Counted from the stretch's first letter, positions 6,606-12,343 are shown. The stretch: 12,343 nt of DNA from Actinomyces sp. (GCF_030530635.1 NZ_JAUMUL010000080.1:1-12343); one strand, 5' to 3'. Notes: generated from the letters alone by a model not told the origin. Translations and numbers: made by a program.

Positions 6606-6617
6606 GCAGTCATTGTC
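6591..6617. promoter_or_regulatory. Candidate pair of face-to-face leaderless promoters around a shared GCATGC
   Basis: The ATG codons of the plus-strand PTH2 gene (6604-6606) and the minus-strand HAD gene (complement 6603-6605) overlap in GCATGC (6602-6607). GATAAT (6591-6596), matching TATAAT at 5 of 6 positions, ends 7 nt before the plus-strand ATG. On the minus strand GACAAT (complement 6612-6617), 4 of 6, ends 6 nt before the HAD ATG. This is the -10-to-ATG spacing of leaderless transcripts, which are common in Actinobacteria, and neither gene has a Shine-Dalgarno. No good -35 was found for either. Both hexamers lie inside the opposite coding sequence, so they may be coincidental. Confidence 0.4.
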
Positions 6618-7410
6618 CCCTCAAAGCGCTTCGGCGGGTGGCGATTCGACGACTCCGTCCGCACCCGTCGATCATGCCGTGCCCTGGGCCATGCAGATCG
6701 CCGTCCATTACGACAAGGTCCACCCGCCGCGCCGCATCGACGTGGCCGAGGCCGCGGCCCGCGCAGTCGTCTCGGTACTGGCCGATCGGCGTGCCCTTCC
6801 CGGCGGTCTCTGGCACGATGCCGTCGAATCCTGGAAGAACGGGCGCATCCGCAAGCTGGTGCGGCGCGCGCGAGGCCGGCGGTGGGAGGAGATCCAGGAA
6901 CTGCCCGGCATCACGGCCGTCCAAGCGGGACCGAGCGGTTGGGGCAGGGCCGAGGCGCGCGCCATCGTTCCCGGGCCGGTGCGCCCGCTGCCGCCGGCCT
7001 TGGCCAAGACCCAGGTTGAGGGCACGCACTTCCCCCACGGGGATGAGTTGCCCCCGCCGCCGGCCGCGATCACCGCGGCTGTTGCCAAGGATCCGGATGC
7101 GGTGGGTGGGATCGCCCTTACCAGTGCCTCGGTGTCGGAGTCCGCCCCGGTGACGGTAGAGGTCACCCCGTTGGAGGAGATGACCAGTGGGAAACTGTGC
7201 GCTCAAGTGGCCCATGCGGCTCAACTGGCCTGGCAGAGTCCCCGCATGCCGGTCGCCCTGCGCTCACTCTGGGCCGATCGAGATTACCGGGTGCGGGTCG
7301 TCTTCCCGTCTGAGGCGTCTTGGCGGGAGCACCCCCGGCCCGTGTCGGTGATGGATGCTGGATACACCGAACTGGCGGGCCCCACGGAGACCACGCGCGC
7401 CTACTGGTGA
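6604..7410 (+). CDS. PTH2-family peptidyl-tRNA hydrolase, apparent tandem two-half protein
   Basis: 268 residues, about twice a canonical PTH2 (~120). PTH2 enzymes free tRNA from peptidyl-tRNA that drops off the ribosome. The C-terminal half holds the signature: a strand VTVEV (183-187), then SGKLCAQVAHAAQLA (195-209) with catalytic-type K197, and VMDAGYTELAG (249-259) with D251 and T255, corresponding to the DAGRT block. The N-terminal half looks like a degenerate copy: WAMQIAVHYDK (28-38), a helix rich in Ala (47-60), IRKLVRRARGRRWEEIQELPGI (82-103) and a PGPVRPL ending (123-129), but without the GKxAAQ motif. The first ~25 residues are unlike the family, so initiation could be later (M30 at 6691 lies within the conserved strand). 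I keep the ATG at 6604 because a -10-like GATAAT sits 7 nt upstream. It is convergent with the GtrA gene, 13 bp away. Confidence 0.82.
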   Translation: MQSLSPQSASAGGDSTTPSAPVDHAVPWAMQIAVHYDKVHPPRRIDVAEAAARAVVSVLADRRALPGGLWHDAVESWKNGRIRKLVRRARGRRWEEIQELPGITAVQAGPSGWGRAEARAIVPGPVRPLPPALAKTQVEGTHFPHGDELPPPPAAITAAVAKDPDAVGGIALTSASVSESAPVTVEVTPLEEMTSGKLCAQVAHAAQLAWQSPRMPVALRSLWADRDYRVRVVFPSEASWREHPRPVSVMDAGYTELAGPTETTRAYW

Positions 7411-7423
7411 GCGGGGCCGCGGT

Positions 7424-8029
7424 TCAGGCGTGCTCGGTGGCGGGTTCGGGCGTACCGCGGAAGACCCATAGCCGCATCAGCGCGTACAGGTATACGCCCT
7501 CGCAGCACGCGGAGACAAACCGTGCCAACTCGGCGTTCATGCCCAGCATGTGCAGCAGGCTCGATAGGCCCAGTATGAATATGACGTACTGTGAGACCAG
7601 GCCGACGGCGTAGCGCGACCCCTGGGCGGTCAGTGATCCGTGGGACTGGAAGTTCAGCCACCGGTTCAGCAACAGCGAGTACACGCCGGCGATCGCATAG
7701 CCGACGGTGACGGCCAGCGGGTAGAACCAGTGCAGGCGCTCGTAGAACAGCCACAGGAAGGCAATGTCGATGAGGAATCCGGAGCCGTTGATGAGCGCGT
7801 AACCGATGAAGGTGACCGGAACGCGACGACGTACGATACTCGGGAGCAGCCGATGAATACGGCCGAGCAGACTCAGGAAGACTCGTGGGGCGCGCCGGGT
7901 CGGATTCTCCAGGTGGGCGTTGAGCCGCCGGTGGGCCGTGGCCGTGGTCTTAACGGCGTTAGACGTCCGGCCCGCGTGGGAGGATGCGCGCCGCCTCCGC
8001 AAGCTTCCGGATGCCGTAATGCTCGTCAT
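7424..8029 (-). CDS. GtrA-family integral membrane protein
   Basis: 201 residues from the ATG at complement 8027-8029. GtrA-like proteins are small four-helix membrane proteins implicated in moving lipid-linked sugars across the membrane or assisting polyprenyl-linked glycosyl transfer. Predicted helices lie at about 71-96, 102-125, 143-163 and 169-190. The family block LLNRWLNF (120-127) after helix 2 is present, as is the MRLWVF end of helix 4. About 70 Arg/Ala-rich residues precede helix 1, longer than usual and probably cytoplasmic. The frame stays open upstream to 8164, but a strong GGAAGG site 6 nt before the ATG at 8029 decides the start. No glycosyltransferase gene is adjacent, so the partner is unknown. 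It converges on the PTH2 gene. Confidence 0.88.
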   Translation of the reverse strand: MTSITASGSLRRRRASSHAGRTSNAVKTTATAHRRLNAHLENPTRRAPRVFLSLLGRIHRLLPSIVRRRVPVTFIGYALINGSGFLIDIAFLWLFYERLHWFYPLAVTVGYAIAGVYSLLLNRWLNFQSHGSLTAQGSRYAVGLVSQYVIFILGLSSLLHMLGMNAELARFVSACCEGVYLYALMRLWVFRGTPEPATEHA

Positions 8030-8035
8030 GGTGAT

Positions 8036-8041
8036 CCTTCC
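8036..8041 (-). promoter_or_regulatory. Ribosome-binding site that decides the GtrA start
   Basis: On the minus strand GGAAGG ends 6 nt before the ATG at 8029. It shortens the gene by 45 codons relative to the longest open frame, whose extra residues show no family similarity. Confidence 0.7.
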
Positions 8042-8072
8042 GGGCGCCGCCCGCGCCGCGCCTACAGGCCCG

Positions 8073-8101
8073 AGTTTTGTGCGTCGGCGAGATCCTCGCA
8101 A
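8073..8101 (-). promoter_or_regulatory. Candidate promoter of the GtrA gene
   Basis: On the minus strand TTGCGA (complement 8096-8101; 4 of 6 to TTGACA) is separated by 17 nt from AAAACT (complement 8073-8078; 3 of 6 to TATAAT). The element lies about 45-70 nt upstream of the GtrA ATG. Spacing is ideal but the -10 match is poor. Confidence 0.3.
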
Positions 8102-8132
8102 CTCCTGCCGGATGAAGTCTTGATTCCGAAAG

Positions 8133-8152
8133 CATGAGGCCGCGGCCTCATG
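8133..8152. terminator. 20-bp perfect palindrome between the second HAD gene and the GtrA gene
   Basis: CATGAGGCCG is followed directly by its reverse complement CGGCCTCATG. As RNA it forms a GC-rich hairpin with at most a 4-nt loop. On the minus strand it lies 9 nt past the HAD stop codon and is followed by a short CTTTC. A terminator is the simplest reading. A dimeric operator is an alternative, because the two arms have no spacer. Confidence 0.5.
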
Positions 8153-8153
8153 A

Positions 8154-8184
8154 CTCATCCTCAAGGATGAGAGGCGTCCTTGAG
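8154..8184 (-). terminator. Two mutually exclusive hairpins over the stop codon of the second HAD gene
   Basis: CTCATCC (8154-8160) pairs with GGATGAG (8165-8171) across TCAA. CTCAAGGA (8160-8167) pairs with TCCTTGAG (8177-8184) across 9 nt. Both stems are perfect but share 8160 and 8165-8171, so only one can form at a time. The stop TGA (complement 8161-8163) lies in the loop of the first and in an arm of the second. With the palindrome at 8133-8152 this makes a compact multi-hairpin 3' end, probably terminating the upstream minus-strand operon. Confidence 0.5.
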
Positions 8185-8817
8185 TGCAGTGACGATCTCC
8201 TGGCGCAGCAGGTCGCCGCCCGCATCCGCGGGGTGATGAATCGTGTGAATGCCGAGCGCCGCCGCCGCGGAGATGTTGGTGGCGTTGTCATCCACGAACA
8301 GCGTCTGCCGCGCGTCCACGCCCGCCAGGTGCAGCGCCGTGCGGAAGTACTCGGGACTGGGCTTGGCCACCCCGAGGGTGCAGGAGTAGGCGTCCACGTC
8401 GCACAGGCCGTCGTAGCCGAGGGTGGAGCGCATCCAGGCACGACGCTCGTGCTGCTGGTTGGTGGCCAGCACCGTGAGATAACCGGCCGCCTTAAGGTCA
8501 CGCACGAGTTGCCAGGCGAGCGGGTCCGGCGTGGCCCGCCACCACAGGTCCAGCAGTTCCTCCACGCTCGCGGTGAGTCGCAGCTCACCGCCCAGCCGCT
8601 CCAACAGTGCGCGCAGCGGTTCGCGTCCCTCCAGGGCGGGCTCCTCCTCAGCGAGGAGCCGACGGCAGAACTCCGCCCCACCGCCTGCGGTCAGTGCCTG
8701 CTCCCAGGGCGTGCCGATCAGCTGCAGGACGCCGTCGGCGTCGAGCAGCACGGCGTGTACCGGGCTGGTGCCGAGCGCGGGAATGGCAGGCGGGGCGGGT
8801 GAGGGGACCGACGTCAT
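8161..8817 (-). CDS. HAD-superfamily hydrolase (HAD-IA phosphatase-like)
   Basis: 218 residues from the ATG at complement 8815-8817; an in-frame GTG at 8835 would add six. Numbered from the ATG, motif I is LLDADGVL with D26 and D28, motif II VLATN (T119), motif III AKPSPEYF (K152), motif IV FVDDNATNISAA (D176, D177). The motif set is complete, so an active phosphatase or phosphomutase is likely. The cap at about 40-105 is helical. The NATNISAAAALGIHTIHH segment is typical of epoxide-hydrolase-N/YihX-like HAD-IA proteins, but the substrate cannot be named. The first ~18 residues are Pro/Ala-rich and unconserved. No Shine-Dalgarno precedes either start. The gene follows lacI on the same strand with a 50-bp gap (32 bp from the GTG), so it may be the last gene of the dicarboxylate locus. 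Confidence 0.88.
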   Translation of the reverse strand: MTSVPSPAPPAIPALGTSPVHAVLLDADGVLQLIGTPWEQALTAGGGAEFCRRLLAEEEPALEGREPLRALLERLGGELRLTASVEELLDLWWRATPDPLAWQLVRDLKAAGYLTVLATNQQHERRAWMRSTLGYDGLCDVDAYSCTLGVAKPSPEYFRTALHLAGVDARQTLFVDDNATNISAAAALGIHTIHHPADAGGDLLRQEIVTALKDASHP

Positions 8818-8867
8818 AGGGCGATAGTGACGCACGGCGGCGCGAAGTGCCAGCTGGATCCGGCCAT

Positions 8868-9875
8868 TCAGCGGGCGAGGGAGGTGGCGGAGCGTCGCGG
8901 AATCAGGGTTGGGGCGGCAACCCGATCGGCTATTCGGGAGTCGTCGCCGCCGGTCTGTGCGGCGAGCAGATCGAGTGCCCCGACCGCGATCAGGTCGAAG
9001 GGCACGCGCACCGTCGTCAGCGGCACGGCCAGTTGGCCGGCCAGAGGCGTGTCGTTGTAACCGACGACGCTGAGGCCCTCCGGGACCGAACGCCCCAGTG
9101 CCTCGGCTGCGGACAGGGTTCCCATGGCCAGGGAGTCATTGGCGGCGAAGACTGCCGTGAGCTCCGGTGCCTGGGCGAGTACGGCGGTAGCCGCCTCGCG
9201 GCCGGCGGTGAAGCCGAAGCCGCAGTGGCGGATGTAGGCATCCGGGACCGGCAGACCCGCCTCCGCCATGGCACGTTGGTAACCGGCCAGTCGCTGCCTG
9301 GCGGTGGAGGTGAAATCAGGCCCGGGAAGCACCGCCACGGCGGTGTGTCCGAGATCGATCAGGTGCCGGGTGGCGAGATAGCCGCCGAGCTCGTCGTCGC
9401 ACACGGAGGAGGGGGAAACGCCGTCGGTGCGCAGCGCAAGCACGTGTGGCACTCCGTGTTCACGCAGGGAGCCGGGCAGGGGGTCATCGAGCCGCGCGGT
9501 GGCCAGCACCAGGCCGTCGACTCGCCGGGCCAGCAGCGAGTCAACGGCGCGGGACTCCGCCACGGAGTCGTCCCCGCATACCGACACGAGCGCGAACCGG
9601 CCGCGGGAGGCCGCCTCGGCATAGATCGCCTCGAATAGGAGTGCCATCACCGTGTCTGACAGGCGGGGCACCAGCACCCCCACCGTGCGAGTGTCGCCGC
9701 GGCGCAACGCTGAGGCGGCGGCGTCACGGCGGTAACCCAGGCGCGCCGCGGCCTCCCGTACGCGCTGTGCAGAGGCGGAACGGGAGGCGGGCAGACGCTC
9801 GTCGAGGATCCGGGACGCCGTCGAGGTGGATACGCCCGCGGCGGCGGCAACGTCCTTGAGAGTTACGGTCTTCAC
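8868..9875 (-). CDS. LacI-family transcriptional regulator
   Basis: 335 residues, typical for the family. The N-terminal helix-turn-helix is TLKDVAAAAGVSTSTASRIL (5-24), where the VSxxTxSR-type recognition helix contacts DNA. A hinge-like AAASALRRG (52-60) follows, then a periplasmic-binding-protein-like effector domain from TVGVLVP (64-70). Characteristic blocks are GLVLATARLDD, DLGHTAVAVL, FAANDSLAMGTLSAAEALG and LSVVGYNDTPLA. The start is a GTG (complement 9873-9875) preceded by GAGGAGG (complement 9883-9889) at 7-nt spacing. It lies 67 bp downstream of the dcuA-like gene and probably controls the aldolase-dcuA locus, itself included, with a sugar acid or related effector (inference from synteny). 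No confident LacI operator with a central CG was found inside the window; it may lie upstream, beyond the right edge. Confidence 0.93.
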   Translation of the reverse strand: MKTVTLKDVAAAAGVSTSTASRILDERLPASRSASAQRVREAAARLGYRRDAAASALRRGDTRTVGVLVPRLSDTVMALLFEAIYAEAASRGRFALVSVCGDDSVAESRAVDSLLARRVDGLVLATARLDDPLPGSLREHGVPHVLALRTDGVSPSSVCDDELGGYLATRHLIDLGHTAVAVLPGPDFTSTARQRLAGYQRAMAEAGLPVPDAYIRHCGFGFTAGREAATAVLAQAPELTAVFAANDSLAMGTLSAAEALGRSVPEGLSVVGYNDTPLAGQLAVPLTTVRVPFDLIAVGALDLLAAQTGGDDSRIADRVAAPTLIPRRSATSLAR

Positions 9876-9898
9876 GGCAGCGCCTCCTCGCTCGCTGA

Positions 9899-9938
9899 CC
9901 GCATAGTAGCGGCGCCTGGGCGATCGGGCGGTCGCCAG
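9899..9938 (-). promoter_or_regulatory. Inverted repeats between the dcuA-like gene and lacI
   Basis: CTGGGCGA (9916-9923) pairs with TCGCCAG (9932-9938), with one bulged G, 5-27 bp past the dcuA-like stop (minus sense). Just upstream of lacI, CCGC (9899-9902) and GCGG (9909-9912) flank ATAGTA, which reads TACTAT on the minus strand and could be a lacI -10 (4 of 6). The first may be a weak terminator, the second a promoter with an overlapping short operator. Both are marginal. Confidence 0.3.
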
Positions 9939-9942
9939 CCCA

Positions 9943-11262
9943 TCAGACGACGACGGCGGCCAGGGCGAAGCCGTAGATGACGCTCAGACCCGTGGCCATC
10001 AGGCCCGGGATCAGGAAGGGGTGGTCGAAGAAGTGCGTACCGAGCTGAGTCGACCCGGTGTCATCAAGATCCACCGCCGCCAACAACGTCGGATAGGTCG
10101 GCAGGATGAACAGGGAGGAGGTGGCCGGGAAACAGGCGACCACGGTCGCCGGAGCCACACCGATCGCCAGGGCCGTCGGGAACAGTGCCTTGGTAGAGGC
10201 GGCCTGCGAGTACAGCAGCGAGGAGGCGACCACTACCAGGATGGCGAACAGCCACGGCTTGCCGGTGAGCGCATCACCCAGGTGGGCCTGGATCCAGTCC
10301 TGGTTGGCGGTCATGAAGGTGCTCCCCAACCAGGCGACACCGAGGATGCAGGCGCAGGCGTTCATGCCGGTGCGGAAGATGGACGAGCCCGGTATCGCCT
10401 TCGGATTGGCCCTGCACAGCACGATGATCGCGCCGGCGGCGGCCAGCATCACCGAGATGCGGCACTGACCGGCGTCCATGACCGGGTCGGAGATCAGACC
10501 GACCTTTTCGGAGATGACGATGGAGTAGGCCAGCACCAGTACCAGTGCGATCAGGAATATCAGCACCGAAAGCTTGGCGCCCGGCCGTAGCTCGCGGACC
10601 TCATGCCGTGGCGGTGAGACCTCTCCCGCCGCCAGCCGGCGCTGATACTCCGGGACCGTGTCCAGCCGATCCGTGCCACGTGCCTTGTCCCAGAGCATGA
10701 AGACCAGCGCCGTGGTCATGGTGCCCAGGAAGGTGGCGGGAATCGACACCAGGATCAGGTCGATGAAGGTCCACCCGGTGTTCGTCTCCTCCAACTGGCC
10801 GGAGAGGAATACCACGGCGGCGGAGATCGGGGAGGCGGTGATGCCCAGCAGTGATCCGGCCACGCCGACCGCCAGGGGCCTGGTGGGCCGAATGTTGTTC
10901 TCCTTGGCGACCTCCACTATGACCGGCATGGTGGCGAAGGACACCTGCCCGGTGGAAGCGGCGAAGGTGAGCAGATAGGTCACCAGGGGGGCCAGCAGGG
11001 CCAGGTGCTTGGGGTGGGCGCGCAGTAGCCGGTCGGTGAGATTGACCAGGTAGTCCAGTCCGCCGGCCACCTGCATGGCTGCGGCGGAGTAGATGACCAC
11101 CATGATGAAGACAATGACTTGCATGGGCAGGTCGCCGGGGGTGGCGCCCAGCAGACCGAGGGCGACCACGCCGGCCCCGCCGGCGAAGGCAATGCCGATG
11201 CCGCCGATTCTGGCGCCGATGAAGATGAAGGCTAGGAAGACGAGGAACTGTAGAAGGATCAC
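9943..11262 (-). CDS. dcuA: Anaerobic C4-dicarboxylate transporter, DcuA/DcuB family
   Basis: 439 residues (E. coli DcuA 433), hydrophobic throughout with about 10-12 membrane segments. Dcu carriers exchange or take up fumarate, aspartate, malate and succinate, mainly in anaerobic cells. Blocks close to E. coli DcuA are GARIGGIGIAFAGG (16-29), MQVAGGLDYLV (63-73), ITASPISAAVVFLSG (141-155), ACILGVAWLGSTF (304-316), LLYSQAASTKAL (349-360) and FILPTYPTLLAAVDLDDTGST (385-405). These fit DcuA better than DcuB, whose matching regions differ (for example LQASGGLD). The longest hydrophilic loop is at about 191-230. The start is a GTG (complement 11260-11262) with GGAG 6 nt upstream; an ATG just upstream is out of frame and closed by TAG. 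The gene lies between the aldolase-like gene (218-bp gap with a hairpin) and lacI (67-bp gap). Which dicarboxylate moves, and in which direction, is not visible. Confidence 0.93.
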   Translation of the reverse strand: MILLQFLVFLAFIFIGARIGGIGIAFAGGAGVVALGLLGATPGDLPMQVIVFIMVVIYSAAAMQVAGGLDYLVNLTDRLLRAHPKHLALLAPLVTYLLTFAASTGQVSFATMPVIVEVAKENNIRPTRPLAVGVAGSLLGITASPISAAVVFLSGQLEETNTGWTFIDLILVSIPATFLGTMTTALVFMLWDKARGTDRLDTVPEYQRRLAAGEVSPPRHEVRELRPGAKLSVLIFLIALVLVLAYSIVISEKVGLISDPVMDAGQCRISVMLAAAGAIIVLCRANPKAIPGSSIFRTGMNACACILGVAWLGSTFMTANQDWIQAHLGDALTGKPWLFAILVVVASSLLYSQAASTKALFPTALAIGVAPATVVACFPATSSLFILPTYPTLLAAVDLDDTGSTQLGTHFFDHPFLIPGLMATGLSVIYGFALAAVVV

Positions 11263-11404
11263 GGCCTACTCCATTGTGGGCGGTGGGTCGGGGGTCGTTC
11301 TCAATGCGGTTGTTGAGCGGCGGCGGCCGTCCCGGGGCGGTCCGGTGTGGGCCGGCCACCGTATGTTCCGGGGCCGGCACGCCGGGACTTCGGCGCGGGC
11401 CCGT

Positions 11405-11444
11405 GGTCCAGGTGACCGCAGGCGAGTCTGCGGTCACCTGGGCC
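11405..11444 (-). terminator. Long perfect hairpin between the aldolase-like gene and dcuA
   Basis: CCAGGTGACCGCAG (11408-11421) and CTGCGGTCACCTGG (11428-11441) form a perfect 14-bp stem with a 6-nt loop. Two further G-C pairs (11405-11406 with 11443-11444) extend it past one non-Watson-Crick position. It begins 37 bp beyond the aldolase-like stop codon. No T-run follows on the minus strand. It may be a terminator, or a partial terminator or RNA-stabilising element setting the aldolase:transporter ratio. The stem is also long enough to be a protein-binding inverted repeat. Between it and dcuA, CTCAA (11300-11304) and TTGAG (11313-11317) form a weak 18-nt inverted repeat. Confidence 0.6.
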
Positions 11445-11480
11445 GCGTCGGGTCCGGTGGCCGGTGCCGGCCTGTGCCCA

Positions 11481-12343
11481 TCAGGCCGGGATCTCGGCCT
11501 TACCGAGGCCGGCGGCGGCCAGAGCGGCGGATATCTCCTCGTGGGCGCCTTCCGCCAGTGGCCGCAGCGGGGAGCGGACGGTCGCCGTCTCCAGCACACC
11601 GCGCTCCACCAGCGCCTCCTTCAGGGCCACGGTGCCCTCCATGTGGCTGCCGCGGTGGTAGACGGCCTTGGTTACCGGCAGGAGCTGGTCGTGGATGGCG
11701 CGGGTGGCGTCGTAGTCGTGGGCCTGACCGGCCTTGAGGAGCGTGATGAGCAGCTCGGGGGCGATGTTGCCGTAACCGACCAGGAGGCCGTCGACGTCGA
11801 ACATGGTGTGCAGCAGGTACTCGTCGTGGCAGCTCATGATGGTCAGGTCCGGGAAGGCCTCGCGCAGGACGGGGATCTCCGTGTCCCAGCGCTTCATGTT
11901 GCGCACGCCGTTCTTGGTGTAGTGCACGCCGGGCAGGGCGGCGATCTCGAGCTGGGTGTCGAGGTCGTAGGAGCACTTGGTGACGTCCGGGTACTGGAAG
12001 AGGATCTCGTTGAGGCCGGTCTCCTCGTAGATGGCCTTGTAGCGGTCCTGGGGCGCGCCGGGCTGGAAGCCGAAGCGCAGCCAGCCGTGGGAGGGGTAGA
12101 TGAGTCCGGCGGTGGCGCCGGCGTCGACCGCGCGGCGGGCCTCCTCGACCGCGACCTTCGTGCCCTCGCCGGTGATGCCGGCGACGACGGGGACGCGTCC
12201 GTCGGTGGAGGCGACGAAGGCCTCGATGACGGCGACCTGTTCGGACTGGGTGAGGAAGGTGCCCTCGCCGGCGTGGCCGAGGACGACGAGGGAGGTGACC
12301 TCGGGGAAGGTGCCGAGCCAGGAGCCCAGGCGCTTGATGGCGG
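11481..12343 (-). CDS. DapA/NanA-superfamily aldolase-like protein, 5' end outside the window
   Basis: 286 residues are visible; the frame runs off the right edge, and comparison with E. coli DapA suggests about 20 N-terminal residues are missing. The TIM-barrel family forms a Schiff base between lysine and a 2-oxo acid, as in dihydrodipicolinate synthase, N-acetylneuraminate lyase and sugar-acid aldolases. Numbering visible residues, GHAGEGTFLT (22-31) corresponds to E. coli GTTGES, ILFQYP (113-118) to ILYNVP, and LPGVHYTKNG (136-145) carries the Schiff-base lysine K143. F115 and K143 are 28 apart, exactly as Tyr133 and Lys161 in E. coli. Three DapA catalytic positions differ: Thr44 is H23, Tyr133 is F115, Arg138 is V120. 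True dihydrodipicolinate synthase activity is therefore unlikely. Synteny with a dicarboxylate carrier and a LacI regulator suggests catabolism of a 2-oxo acid or sugar acid; the substrate is unknown. Confidence 0.88.
   Translation of the reverse strand, partial: AIKRLGSWLGTFPEVTSLVVLGHAGEGTFLTQSEQVAVIEAFVASTDGRVPVVAGITGEGTKVAVEEARRAVDAGATAGLIYPSHGWLRFGFQPGAPQDRYKAIYEETGLNEILFQYPDVTKCSYDLDTQLEIAALPGVHYTKNGVRNMKRWDTEIPVLREAFPDLTIMSCHDEYLLHTMFDVDGLLVGYGNIAPELLITLLKAGQAHDYDATRAIHDQLLPVTKAVYHRGSHMEGTVALKEALVERGVLETATVRSPLRPLAEGAHEEISAALAAAGLGKAEIPA

Noticed and set aside
8030..8164. 45-codon N-terminal extension of the GtrA gene
   Set aside because: A strong ribosome-binding site 6 nt before the ATG at 8029 and the lack of family similarity in the extension favour the shorter gene; the extension would also overlap the terminator-like repeats.
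8134..9638. Long plus-strand frames opposite the second HAD gene and lacI
   Set aside because: Both opposing genes have complete motifs; the plus-strand translations are compositionally biased and match no family I know.
10601..11599. 332-codon minus-strand frame over dcuA and the spacer before it
   Set aside because: Pro/Arg/His-rich out-of-frame translation of dcuA and the hairpin region; DcuA motifs lie in the other frame.

Overview
The window is GC-rich and its coding sequences use mostly G/C third positions. Protein-level resemblance suggests a high-GC Actinobacterium of the Actinomyces type. That assignment is an inference from composition, the Arg/Pro-rich N-termini and the gene families, not from a marker gene.

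Layout, left to right. Positions 1-310 hold no supportable gene, only a 10-bp-periodic repeat block (88-190) and weak inverted repeats. A minus-strand gene (311-1747) encodes a single-pass membrane protein with a proline-rich cytoplasmic N-terminus and an exported domain of unknown function. A 425-bp, relatively AT-rich spacer separates it from a plus-strand two-gene operon, gadB-gadC (2173-5190). This encodes glutamate decarboxylase plus a GadC-like glutamate/GABA antiporter, the classical proton-consuming acid-resistance pair. The operon ends in a long GC-rich hairpin that abuts a 17-nt palindrome. The palindrome sits directly against the ATG of a truncated VOC-family remnant, which overlaps a GNAT acetyltransferase gene by ATGA.

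The middle (5454-8029) is very compact: the GNAT gene ends convergently inside a HAD-like hydrolase gene. That gene starts divergently from a PTH2-type peptidyl-tRNA hydrolase gene, the two start codons overlapping in one GCATGC. The PTH2 gene then converges on a GtrA-family membrane protein gene with a 13-bp gap.

The right part (8161-12343) is all minus strand. In transcription order it holds a DapA/NanA-superfamily aldolase-like gene (cut by the window edge), a 14-bp perfect hairpin, a DcuA-type C4-dicarboxylate transporter, a LacI-family regulator and a second HAD hydrolase. It ends in a cluster of overlapping inverted repeats. The aldolase, transporter and regulator look like one catabolic/transport locus with a local regulator; the substrate cannot be read from the sequence.

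Most unusual signals: (1) the PTH2 protein appears to be two tandem PTH2-like halves, with the catalytic motif only in the second; (2) the aldolase keeps the Schiff-base lysine but has lost the usual Thr, Tyr and Arg of the DapA active site; (3) the HAD/PTH2 divergent pair has -10-like hexamers 6-7 nt from each overlapping ATG, as expected for two mutually interfering leaderless promoters; (4) mutually exclusive hairpins overlap the stop codon of the second HAD gene. No CRISPR array, tRNA, rRNA, insertion sequence or phage gene was recognised, and no obviously new defence or mobile system is visible.
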